Assembly (NCBI RefSeq): GCF_051401765.1
Contig: NW_027480423.1
Span: forward strand, 13,764,001 to 13,828,000
Direction of reading: 5' to 3'
From: Calliopsis andreniformis
Taxonomy: Eukaryota; Arthropoda; Insecta; Hymenoptera; Andrenidae
DNA: 64,000 bases
Part shown: positions 13,310 to 24,377 of the stretch, piece by piece
Numbering within the stretch: the stretch's first letter is position 1
Layout: every line of letters starts with the position of its first letter
Program-made: the position numbers and the translations under genes
The notes under the pieces: generated by a model
Databases searched by the model: none
Seen by the model: only the letters and a program-made list of their open reading frames with translations
What the model was told of the DNA's origin: nothing

Positions 13310-14435
13310 TAGGGCCTCAGAAGTCAACGCCAGAAGCATAAGGTACAATAAAAATGCAACAGTTTGTCCATCGTATAACAGGAGTAATTGCAACCAGTGT
13401 GAAAGTAATGGCCATTTCTAAGTTACGGGCATCCTAGGCTTCGCGCTAAGGCGTTGCTCCACCAGATCGAATAGCTAGGGACATGGAGGTCAACGCCAAG
13501 AGCATAAAATACAATAAAAATACAACAGTCTTTCCATCGTATAGCAGGAATAATTGCAACCAGTGTGAAAGTAATGGGCATTTCGACGTTCCGTGCAACC
13601 TCGGCTTCACTCTAGGGCATTGCACCACCAGCTCGAATAGTTAGGGCCTTAGAAAGCAACTCCAGACGCATAAAATACAATAAAAATACAACAGTTTTTC
13701 CATCGTATAAAAAGAATAATTGTAACCAGTGTGAAAGTAATGGTCATTTCTATGTTTCGGGCAACATACGCTTCACTCTTGAACGTTGCCCCACGAGATC
13801 GAATAGCTAGGACCTTAGAAGTCAACGCCAGAAACATAAAATACCATAAAAATGCGACAGTTTTTCCATTGTATAACAGGAATAACTGCATCCAGTGTGA
13901 AAGTACTGGCCATTTCTACGTTTCGGGCAACCTAGACTTTACTCTAGGGCGTTGCCCCACCAAATCGAATAGCTAGGATCATAGAAGTCAATGCCAGAAG
14001 CATAAAATACAATAAAAATACAGCAGTTTTTCCATCGTATAGCATGAATAATTGCAACCAGTGTGAAAGTAATGGTCATTTCGACGTTTCGGGCAATCTA
14101 GGCTTCACTCTAGGGCGTTCCGCCGCCAGATCGAATAGTTAGGGCCTAAGAAGTCAACGCCAGAAGCATAAAATGGAATAAAAATACAACAGCTTTACCA
14201 TCGCAAAAAAAGAATAATTGCAACCAGTGTGAAACTAATGGTCATTTCTACGCTTCGGGCAGCATACTTTTCACTCATGGACGTTGCCCAGCGAAATCGA
14301 ATAGCTAGGACCCTAGAAGTCAACGCCTGAAGCATAAAATACAAAATAAATAGAACAGTTTTCCATAGTATAAAACGAGTAATTGCAACCAGTGTGAAAG
14401 TTATGGTAATTTCTACGTTCCGGGCAACCTAGGCT
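13310..14435. repeat. Nine-monomer duplication, copy 1
   Basis: The stretch starting near 'cagaagcataaggtac' at 13,330 is repeated 1,492 bases downstream (nine monomers less two bases). Checkpoints are the 'gcatcctaggcttcgcgct' monomer (about 13,429/14,921), the 'cctcggcttcactctagggc' monomer (about 13,599/15,091) and 'ataaaatggaataaa' (about 14,168/15,660). The copies part near 14,430, where copy 1 reads 'cttcagcctaggg' and copy 2 'cttcactctaggg'. Confidence 0.8.
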
Positions 14436-14665
14436 TCAGCCTAGGGCGTTGCTCCACCAGGTCGAATAGTTAGGGCCTTAGAAGTCAACGCTAGAAGCAT
14501 AAAATACAAAATAAATAGAACAGCTTTCCATTGTATAAAACGAATAATTGCAACCAGTGTGAAAGTTATGGTAATTTCTACGTTCCGGGCAACCTGGTCT
14601 TCACTCTAGGGCGTTGCTCCAACAGATCGAATAGTTAGGGCCTAAGAAGTCACCGCCAGAAGCAT

Positions 14666-14831
14666 AAAACACAATATAAATAAAACAGTTTTTCCATCGT
14701 ATAAAACGAATAATTGCAATCAGAATGAAAGTTATGGTCATTTCTACGTTTCGGTCATCCTAGAGTTAACTCTGAGGCATTGCTCAACCAGATCGAATAC
14801 GTAGGGACTTAGAAGTCAACGCCAGAAGCAT
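14666..14831 (+). repeat. Type III monomer example ('catcctaga...aactctgaggcattgctc')
   Basis: This 166-bp copy represents a third type. It has 'tttcggtcatcctagag' and 'taactctgaggcattgctc' in the dyad region, followed by 'gaatacgtaggg'. Related copies are at about 2,815, 3,978, 10,945, 12,110, 12,770, 16,080, 20,730, 29,190 and 34,165, with a more distant form ('catccaaatcttaactctgaggcgttgctagacc') at about 17,240, 21,890, 30,350 and 35,330. A right-zone form ('gcatcctagacttatctctgag') recurs near 39,645, 46,445, 48,770, 55,745, 58,070, 59,395 and 61,725. Several copies precede a monomer with a run of A residues ('aataaaaaaccaacagtttg'). Confidence 0.8.
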
Positions 14832-15925
14832 AAGGTACAATAAAAATGCAACATTTTGTCCATCGTATAACAGGAGTAATTGCAACCAGTGTGAAAGTAA
14901 TGGCCATTTCTACGTTACGGGCATCCTAGGCTTCGCGCTAGGGCGTTGCTCCACCAGATCGAGTAGCTAGGGACATGGAGGTCAACGCCAAGAGCATAAA
15001 ATACAATAAAAATACAACAGTCTTTCCATCGTATAGCAGGAATAATTGCAACCAGTGTGAAAGTAATGGGCATTTCGACGTTCCGTGCAACCTCGGCTTC
15101 ACTCTAGGGCATTGCACCACCAGCTCGAATAGTTAGGGCCTTAGAAAGCAACTCCAGACGCATAAAACATAAAAAAAATACAACAGTTTTTCCATCGTAT
15201 AAAAAGAATAATTGTAACCAGTGTGAAAGTAATGGTCATTTCTACGTTTCGGGCAACATACGCTTCACTCTTGAACGTTGCCCCACGAGATCGAATAGCT
15301 AGGACCTTAGAAGTCAACGCCAGAAACATAAAATACTATAAAAATGCAACAGTTTTTCCATCGTATAACAGGAATAACTGCATCCAGTGTGAAAGTACTG
15401 GCCATTTCTACGTTTCGGGCAACCTAGACTTTACTCTAGGGCGTTGCCCCACCAAATCGAATAGCTAGGATCTTAGAAGTCAATGCCAGAAGCATAAAAT
15501 ACAATAAAAATACAGCAGTTTTTCCATCGTATAGCATGAATAATTGCAACCAGTGTGAATGTAATGGTCATTTCGACGTTTCGGGCAATCTAGGCTTCAC
15601 TCTAGGGCGTTCCGCCGCCAGATCGAATAGTTAGGGCCTAAGAAGTCAACGCCAGAAGCATAAAATGGAATAAAAATACAACAGCTTTACCATCGCAAAA
15701 AAAGAATAATTGCAACCAGTGTGAAACTAATGGTCATTTCAACGCTTCGGGCAGCATACTTTTCACTCATGGACGTTGCCCAACGAAATCGAATAGCTAG
15801 GACCCTAGAAGTCAACGCCAGAAGCATAAAATACAAAATAAATAGAACAGTTTTCCATAGTATAAAACGAGTAATTGCAACCAGTGTGAAAGTTATGGTA
15901 ATTTCTACGTTCCGGGCAACCTAGG
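14802..15925. repeat. Nine-monomer duplication, copy 2
   Basis: Counterpart of 13,310-14,435. Its right two thirds form the left end of the first 28-monomer unit beginning near 15,088. The nine-monomer duplication therefore came before, or was captured by, the larger amplification. Confidence 0.8.
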
Positions 15926-17651
15926 CTTCACTCTAGGGCGTTCCCTCGCCAGATCGAATAGTTAGGGCCTAAGAAGTCACCGCCAGAAGCATAAAACATA
16001 ATATAAATAAAACAGTTTTTCCATCGTATAAAACGAATAATTGCAATCAGAATGAAAGTTATGGTCATTTCTACGTTTCGGTCATCCTAGACATAACTCT
16101 GAGGCATTGCTCAACCAGATCGAATACGTAGGGCCTTAGAAGTCAAATCCAGAAGCAAAAAGTACAATAAAAAACCAACAGTTTGTCCATCGTATAATAG
16201 GAATAATTGCAACCAGTGTTAAAATAATGGTTATTTCTACTTTCCGGGCAACCTAGGCTTCACTCTAGGGCGTTGCTCCACTAGATCGAATAGTTAGGGC
16301 CTAAGAAGTCAACGCCAGAAGCATAAAGTACAATAAAAATGCAACAGTTTTTCCATCGTATAGCAGGAATAACTGCAACCAGTGTGAAAGTACTGGTCAT
16401 TTCTACGTCTCGGGCAACCTAGACTTCACTCTAGGGCGTTGCCCCACCAAATCGAATAGGTAGGGCCTTAGAAGTCAACGCCCAAAGCATAAAACACAAT
16501 AAAAGTACAACAGTCTTTCCATCGTATAAACAGAATAATTGCAACCAGTGTGAATGTTATGGTCATTTCTACGTTCCGGGCAACCTACGTTTCACTCTAT
16601 GGCGTTGCTCCACCAGATGGAATAGTTATGGCCTAAGAAGTCAAAGCCAGAAGCACCAAATACATAATAAATACAACAGTTTTTCCATCGTATAAAACGA
16701 ATAATTGCAACCAGTGTGAAAGTAATGGTCATTTCTACGTTCCGGGCAACCTAGGGTTCAGTCTATGGCGTTGCTCCACCAGATCGAATAGTTAGGGACT
16801 TAAAATTCAACGCCAGAAGCATAAAATACAATACAAATACAACAGTTTTTCCATCGTATAACAGGAATAATTGCAACCAGTGTGAATGTAATGGACGTTT
16901 CTATGTTCCGGGCAACCTACGTTTCACTCTATGGCGTTGCTCCACCAGATCGAATAGTTACGGCCTAAGAAGTCAACGCCAGAAGCACCAAATACAAAAT
17001 AAGTACTACAGTTTTTCCATCGTATTAAACGAATAATTGCAACCAGTGTGAAAGTAATGGTCTTTTCTACGTTCCGGGCAACCTACGCGTCACTCTAGGG
17101 CGTTGCTCCACCACATCGAATAGGTACGGCCTTAGAATTCAAAGCCAGAAGCGTAACATACAATATAAATACAACTGTTTTTCCATTGTATAGCATGCAT
17201 CACTGCAACCAGTGCGAAGGTAATGATCGTTTCGGCGTTTCGGGCATCCAAATCTTAACTCTGAGGCGTTGCTAGACCAGATCGAAGAGTTAGGGCCTAA
17301 GAAGTCAACGCCAGAAGCATAAAATACAATAAAAATACAACAATTTTTCCATCGTATAACAGGAATAATTGCAACCAGTGTGAAAGTGCTGGTCATTTCT
17401 ACGTTCCGGGTAACCTAGGCTTCACTCTAGGGCGTTGCTCCGCCAGATCGAATAGTTAGGGCCTAACAAGTCAACGCCAGAACCATAAAATGCAATATAA
17501 ATAGAACAGTTTTTCCATTCCATATAGCGAATAATGCAACCAGTGTGAAAGTTAAGGTCATTTCTACGTTCCGTGCAGCCTAGGCTTCACTCTAGGGCGT
17601 TGGTCCAACAGACCGAATTGTTTGGACCTAAGAAGTCAACGCCAGAAGCAT

Positions 17652-17817
17652 AAAATACAATATAAATACAACAGTTTTTCCATCGTATAAAACGAATAAT
17701 TGCAACCAGTACGAAAGTTATGGTCATTTCTACTTTCCGGGCAACCTAGGCTTCACCCTAGGGCGTTGCTCCACCAGATCGAATAGTTAGGGCCTTAGAA
17801 GTCAACGCCAGAAGCAT
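17652..17817 (+). repeat. Reference monomer (166 bp, close to consensus, type I)
   Basis: Position 1 is set at the first A of 'aaaatacaat'. Landmarks in the consensus: A-rich 1-20, T5 at 24-28, 'cgtataaaacg' 33-43, 'aattgcaaccagtgtgaaag' 47-66, 'gttccgggcaac' 83-94, the dyad 90-118, 'ctccaccagatcgaatag' 118-135, and 'cttagaagtcaacgccag' 143-160. The consensus holds about 36 C and 32 G (41% GC) and seven CpG, at 33, 42, 82, 87, 113, 129 and 155. This copy differs from consensus mainly by 'tactttccggg' for 'tacgttccggg' and 'agtacgaaag' for 'agtgtgaaag'. The next monomer starts at 17,818 with the same bases, which fixes the 166-bp length. Confidence 0.95.
17741..17769. other. Compound inverted repeat inside the monomer (type I form)
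   Basis: The inner arms are 'cctagg' at 17,745-17,750 and 'cctagg' at 17,757-17,762, with a 6-base loop 'cttcac'. The outer arms are 'gcaa' at 17,741-17,744 and 'ttgc' at 17,766-17,769, with three unpaired bases (gcg) on the right side. In the commoner 'cttcactctagg' version the inner stem is 'cctag/ctagg' with an 8-base loop. The element recurs in most type I monomers and holds the AvrII palindrome CCTAGG. Whether it forms a hairpin, or is a dyad bound by a protein, cannot be decided from sequence. Confidence 0.8.
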
Positions 17818-19732
17818 AAAATACAATATAAATACAACAGTTTTTCCAGCGTATAAAACGAATATTTGCAACCAGTATGAAAGTTATGCTCATTTCTACG
17901 ATACGGGCAAACTAGGCTTCACTCTAGTGCGTTGTGCCACCAGATCGAATAGCTAGCGCCTGAGAAGTCACTGCCCGAAGCAAAAAATACAATAAAAATA
18001 CACAATCTTTCCATAGTATAACAGGAATAATTGCAACCAGTGTGAAAGTAATGGTCATTTCTACGTCCCGGGGAACCTAGACTTCAGTCTAGGGCGTTGC
18101 TCCACCAGATCGAATAGTTAGGGACTTACAATTCAACGCCAGAAGCATAAAATACAATAAAAATTCAACAGTCTTTCCATCGTATAAAAAGAATCATTGC
18201 AACCAGTCTGAAAGTAATGGTCATTTCTACTTTCCGGGCAACCTAGGTTTCACCCTAGGGCGCTGCTCCAACAGATTAAGTAGTAAGGGCCTTAGAAGTC
18301 AACGCCCGAAGCATAAAATGCAATAAAAATACAACACTTTTTCCACCGTATAACAGGATTAATTGCAACCAGTTTGAATGTGATGGTCATTTCTACGTTC
18401 CGGCCAACCTACGTTTCACTCTATGGCGTTGCTCCACCAGATCGAATAGTTACGGCCTAAGAAGTCAACGCCAGAAGCACCAAATACAAAATAAGTACTA
18501 CAGTTTTTCCATCGTATTAAACGAATTATTGCAACCAGTGTGAAAGTAATGGTCTTTTCTACGTTCCGGGCAACCTACGCGTCACTCTAGGGCGTAGCTC
18601 CACCACATCGAATAGGTACGGCCTTAGAATTCAAAGCCAGAAGCGTAAAATACAATATAAATACAACAGTTTTTCGATCGTATAAAACGAATAATTGCAA
18701 CCAGTATGAAAGTTATGGTCATTTCTACTTTCCGGGCAACCTAGGTTTCACCCTAGGGCGCTGCTCCAACAGATTAAGTAGTAAGGGCCTTAGAAGTCAA
18801 CGCCCGAAGCATAAAATGCAATAAAAATACAACACTTTTTCCACCGTATAACAGGATTAATTGCAACCAGTTTGAATGTGATGGTCATTTCTACGTTCCG
18901 GCCAACCTAGGCTTCCCTCTATTGCGTTGCTCCTCCAGATCGAATAGTTAGGGCCTTAGAAGTCAACGCCAGAAGCACAAAATACAATATAAATACAACT
19001 GTTTTTCCATTGTATAGCATGGATCACTGCAACCAGTGCGAAGGTAATGATCATTTCGGCGTTTCGGGCATCCAAATCTTAACTCTGTGGCGTTGCTACA
19101 CCAGATCGAAGAGTTAGGGCCTTAAAAGTCAACGCCAGAAGCATAAACTACAAAATAAATACAACAGTCTTTCCATCGTATAAAACGAATAATTGCAACC
19201 TGTGTGAAGGTTATGGTCATTTCCACGTTCCGGGCAACCAAGGCTTCACTGTAGGATGTTGCACCACCACATCGAATAGCTACGGCCTTAGAAGTCAACG
19301 CCTGAAGCATAAAATACAATATAAATACAACAGTTTTTCCATCGTATAAAACGAATAATTGCAGCCAGTATGAAAGTTATGGTCATTTCTACTTTCCGGG
19401 CAACCTAGGCTTCGCTCTAGGGCGTTGATCCAACAGATTGAATAGTTAGGGGCTTAGAAGTCAACGCCCGAAGCATAAAATGCAATAAAAATACAATAGT
19501 TTTTCCATCGTATAACAGGATTAATTGCAACCTGTTTGAAAGTGATGGCCATTTCTACGTTCCGGGCAACCTAGGCTTCCCTCTATTGCGTTGCTCCACC
19601 AGATCGAATAGTTAGGGCCTTAGAAGTCAACGCCAGAAGCATAAAATACAATATAAATACAACAGTTTTTCCAGCGTATAAAGCGAATAATTGCAGCCAG
19701 TGTGAAAGTTATGGGCATTTCTACTTTCCGGG

Positions 19733-22700
19733 CAACCTCGGCTTCACTCTAGGGCATTGCACCACCAGCTCGAATAGTTAGGGCCTTAGAAAGCAACTCC
19801 AGACGCATAAAACATAATAAAAATACAACAGTTTTTCCATCGTATAAAAAGAATAATTGTAACCAGTGTGAAAGTAATGGTCATTTCTACGTTTCGGGCA
19901 ACATACGCTTCACTCTTGAACGTTGCCCCACGAGATCGAATAGCTAGGACCTTAGAAGTCAACGCCAGAAACATAAAATACTATAAAAATGCGACAGTTT
20001 TTCCATCGTATAACAGGAATAACTGCATCCAGTGTGAAAGTACTGGCCATTTCTACGTTTCGGGCAACCTAGACTTTACTCTAGGGCGTTGCCCCACCAA
20101 ATCGAATAGCTAGGATCTTAGAAGTCAATGCCAGAAGCATAAAATACAATAAAAATACAGCAGTTTTTCCATCGTATAGCATGAATAATTGCAACCAGTG
20201 TGAATGTAATGGTCATTTCGACGTTTCGGGCAATCTAGGCTTCACTCTAGGGCGTTCCGCCGCCAGATCGAATAGTTAGGGCCTAAGAAGTCAACGCCAG
20301 AAGCATAAAATGGAATAAAAATACAACAGCTTTACCATCGCAAAAAAAGAATAATTGCAACCAGTGTGAAACTAATGGTCATTTCAACGCTTCGGGCAGC
20401 ATACTTTTCACTCATGGACGTTGCCCAACGAAATCGAATAGCTAGGACCCTAGAAGTCAACGCCAGAAGCATAAAATACAAAATAAATAGAACAGTTTTC
20501 CATAGTATAAAACGAGTAATTGCAACCAGTGTGAAAGTTATGGTAATTTCTACGTTCCGGGCAACCTAGGCTTCACTCTAGGGCGTTCCCCCGCCAGATC
20601 GAATAGTTAGGGCCTAAGAAGTCACCGCCAGAAGCATAAAACATAATATAAATAAAACAGCTTTTCCATCGTATAAAACGAATAATTGCAATCAGAATGA
20701 AAGTTATGGTCATTTCTACGTTTCGGTCATCCTAGACATAACTCTGAGGCATTGCTCAACCAGATCGAATACGTAGGGCCTTAGAAGTCAAATCCAGAAG
20801 CAAAAAGTACAATAAAAAACCAACAGTTTGTCCATCGTATAATAGGAATAATTGCAACCAGTGTTAAAATAATGGTTATTTCTACTTTCCAGGCAACCTA
20901 GGCTTCACTCTAGGGCGTTGCTCCACTAGATCGAATAGTTAGGGCCTAAGAAGTCAACGCCAGAAGCATAAAGTACAATAAAAATGCAACAGTTTTTCCA
21001 TCGTATAGCAGGAATAACTGCAACCAGTGTGAAAGTACTGGTCATTTCTACGTCTCGGGCAACCTAGACTTCACTCTAGGGCGTTGCCCCACCAAATCGA
21101 ATAGGTAGGGCCTTAGAAGTCAACGCCCAAAGCATAAAACACAATAAAAGTACAACAGTCTTTCCATCGTATAAACAGAATAATTGCAACCAGTGTGAAT
21201 GTTATGGTCATTTCTACGTTCCGGGCAACCTACGTTTCACTCTATGGCGTTGCTCCACCAGATGGAATAGTTATGGCCTAAGAAGTCAAAGCCAGAAGCA
21301 CCAAATACATAATAAATACAACAGTTTTTCCATCGTATAAAACGAATAATTGCAACCAGTGTGAAAGTAATGGTCATTTCTACGTTCCGGGCAACCTAGG
21401 GTTCAGTCTATGGCGTTGCTCCACCAGATCGAATAGTTAGGGACTTAAAATTCAACGCCAGAAGCATAAAATACAATACAAATACAACAGTTTTTCCATC
21501 GTATAACAGGAATAATTGCAACCAGTGTGAATGTAATGGACGTTTCTATGTTCCGGGCAACCTACGTTTCACTCTATGGCGTTGCTCCACCAGATCGAAT
21601 AGTTACGGCCTAAGAAGTCAACGCCAGAAGCACCAAATACAAAATAAGTACTACAGTTTTTCCATCGTATTAAACGAATAATTGCAACCAGTGTGAAAGT
21701 AATGGTCTTTTCTACGTTCCGGGCAACCTACGCGTCACTCTAGGGCGTTGCTCCACCACATCGAATAGGTACGGCCTTAGAATTCAAAGCCAGAAGCGTA
21801 ACATACAATATAAATACAACTGTTTTTCCATTGTATAGCATGCATCACTGCAACCAGTGCGAAGGTAATGATCGTTTCGGCGTTTCGGGCATCCAAATCT
21901 TAACTCTGAGGCGTTGCTAGACCAGATCGAAGAGTTAGGGCCTAAGAAGTCAACGCCAGAAGCATAAAATACAATAAAAATACAACAATTTTTCCATCGT
22001 ATAACAGGAATAATTGCAACCAGTGTGAAAGTGCTGGTCATTTCTACGTTCCGGGTAACCTAGGCTTCACTCTAGGGCGTTGCTCCGCCAGATCGAATAG
22101 TTAGGGCCTAACAAGTCAACGCCAGAACCATAAAATGCAATATAAATAGAACAGTTTTTCCATTCCATATAGCGAATAATGCAACCAGTACGAAAGTTAT
22201 GGTCATTTCTACTTTCCGGGCAACCTAGGCTTCACCCTAGGGCGTTGCTCCACCAGATCGAATAGTTAGGGCCTTAGAAGTCAACGCCGGAAGCATAAAA
22301 TACAATATAAATACAACAGTTTTTCCAGCGTATAAAATGAATATTTGCAACCAGTATGAAAGTTATGCTCATTTCTACGATACGGGCAAACTAGGCTTCA
22401 CTCTAGTGCGTTGTGCCACCAGATCGAATAGCTAGCGCCTGAGAAGTCACTGCCCGAAGCAAAAAATACAATAAAAATACACAATCTTTCCATAGTATAA
22501 CAGGAATAATTGCAACCAGTGTGAAAGTAATGGTCATTTCTACGTCCCGGGGAACCTAGACTTCAGTCTAGGGCGTTGCTCCACCAGATCGAATAGTTAG
22601 GGACTTACAATTCAACGCCAGAAGCATAAAATACAATAAAAATTCAACAGTCTTTCCATCGTATAAAAAGAATCATTGCAACCAGTCTGAAAGTAATGGT

Positions 22701-24377
22701 CATTTCTATGCTTCGAGCAACATACGCTTAACTATTGGACGTTGCCCCACGAGATCGAATAGCTACGACCTTAGAAGTCAACACCTGAAACATAAAATAC
22801 AATAAAAATACAACAGTTTCTCCATCGTATAGCATGAATAATTGCAACCAGTGTGAAAGTAATGGTCATTTCTACGTTCCGGGCAACCTAGGCTTCACCC
22901 TAGGATGTTCTTCCACCAGATCGAATAGTTAGGACCTAGGAAGTCAACGCCAGGAGAATAAAATACAATATAAGTACAACAGCTTTTCCACTGTATAAAA
23001 CGGATAATTGCAACCAGTGTGAATGTAATGGACGTTTCTATGTTCCGGGCAACCTACGTTTCACTCTATGGCGTTGCTCCACCAGATCGAATAGTTACGG
23101 CCTAAGAAGTCAACGCCAGAAGCACCAAATACAAAATAAGTACTACAGTTTTTCCATCGTATTAAACGAATTATTGCAACCAGTGTGAAAGTAATGGTCT
23201 TTTCTACGTTCCGGGCAACCTACGCGTCACTCTAGGGCGTAGCTCCACCACATCGAATAGGTACGGCCTTAGAATTCAAAGCCAGAAGCGTAAAATACAA
23301 TATAAATACAACAGTTTTTCGATCGTATAAAACGAATAATTGCAACCAGTATGAAAGTTATGGTCATTTCTACTTTCCGGGCAACCTAGGTTTCACCCTA
23401 GGGCGCTGCTCCAACAGATTAAGTAGTAAGGGCCTTAGAAGTCAACGCCCGAAGCATAAAATGCAATAAAAATACAACACTTTTTCCACCGTATAACAGG
23501 ATTAATTGCAACCAGTTTGAATGTGATGGTCATTTCTACGTTCCGGCCAACCTAGGCTTCCCTCTATTGCGTTGCTCCTCCAGATCGAATAGTTAGGGCC
23601 TTAGAAGTCAACGCCAGAAGCACAAAATACAATATAAATACAACTGTTTTTCCATTGTATAGCATGGATCACTGCAACCAGTGCGAAGGTAATGATCATT
23701 TCGGCGTTTCGGGCATCCAAATCTTAACTCTGTGGCGTTGCTACACCAGATCGAAGAGTTAGGGCCTTAAAAGTCAACGCCAGAAGCATAAACTACAAAA
23801 TAAATACAACAGTCTTTCCATCGTATAAAACGAATAATTGCAACCTGTGTGAAGGTTATGGTCATTTCCACGTTCCGGGCAACCAAGGCTTCACTGTAGG
23901 ATGTTGCACCACCACATCGAATAGCTACGGCCTTAGAAGTCAACGCCTGAAGCATAAAATACAATATAAATACAACAGTTTTTCCATCGTATAAAACGAA
24001 TAATTGCAGCCAGTATGAAAGTTATGGTCATTTCTACTTTCCGGGCAACCTAGGCTTCGCTCTAGGGCGTTGATCCAACAGATTGAATAGTTAGGGGCTT
24101 AGAAGTCAACGCCCGAAGCATAAAATGCAATAAAAATACAATAGTTTTTCCATCGTATAACAGGATTAATTGCAACCTGTTTGAAAGTGATGGCCATTTC
24201 TACGTTCCGGGCAACCTAGGCTTCCCTCTATTGCGTTGCTCCACCAGATCGAATAGTTAGGGCCTTAGAAGTCAACGCCAGAAGCATAAAATACAATATA
24301 AATACAACAGTTTTTCCAGCGTATAAAGCGAATAATTGCAGCCAGTGTGAAAGTTATGGGCATTTCTACTTTCCGGG
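19733..24377. repeat. 28-monomer higher-order unit U2
   Basis: Second copy of U1 and of the same length, but not by simple copying. U2 lacks one monomer after about 22,180 ('gaataatgcaaccagtacg' joins directly) and carries a different, one-monomer-longer stretch at about 22,700-23,035 ('ctatgcttcgagcaacatac', then 'ccctaggatgttcttcc'). The two changes cancel, so the displacement is 4,645 on both flanks. The right end is near 24,377, where 'ttccgggcaacct' continues as a type II 'aggcttcactcttggacg' monomer. Confidence 0.87.

Larger units (their letters stand above)
15088..19732. repeat. 28-monomer higher-order unit U1 (4,645 bp)
   Basis: U1 is followed directly by U2 at a displacement of 4,645 bases (28 x 166 = 4,648). 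Checkpoints are 15,223/19,868, 15,721/20,366, 17,139/21,784 and 19,122/23,767. The left junction lies in 'gcaacctcggcttcac' (15,088/19,733): to its left U1 reads 'catttcgacgttccgtgc' while the U1 end reads 'catttctactttccgggc'. U1 keeps a monomer at about 17,540-17,705 ('gttaaggtcatttctacg', 'ccgtgcagcctagg') that is missing from U2 and U4 but present in U3. Confidence 0.88.

Noticed and set aside
17725..17745. CENP-B box in the 'catttctacgttccggg' segment
   Set aside because: Aligned on CGGG, only about 6 of the 9 fixed core bases match (TTCG and the central A are not met) in consensus monomers. I would not call it a box.
17777..17786. Pol III B-box-like 'gatcgaata' suggesting a tRNA-derived repeat
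   Set aside because: It matches GWTCRANN but lacks the final C, and no A box at suitable spacing or oligo-T terminator follows in the right order.
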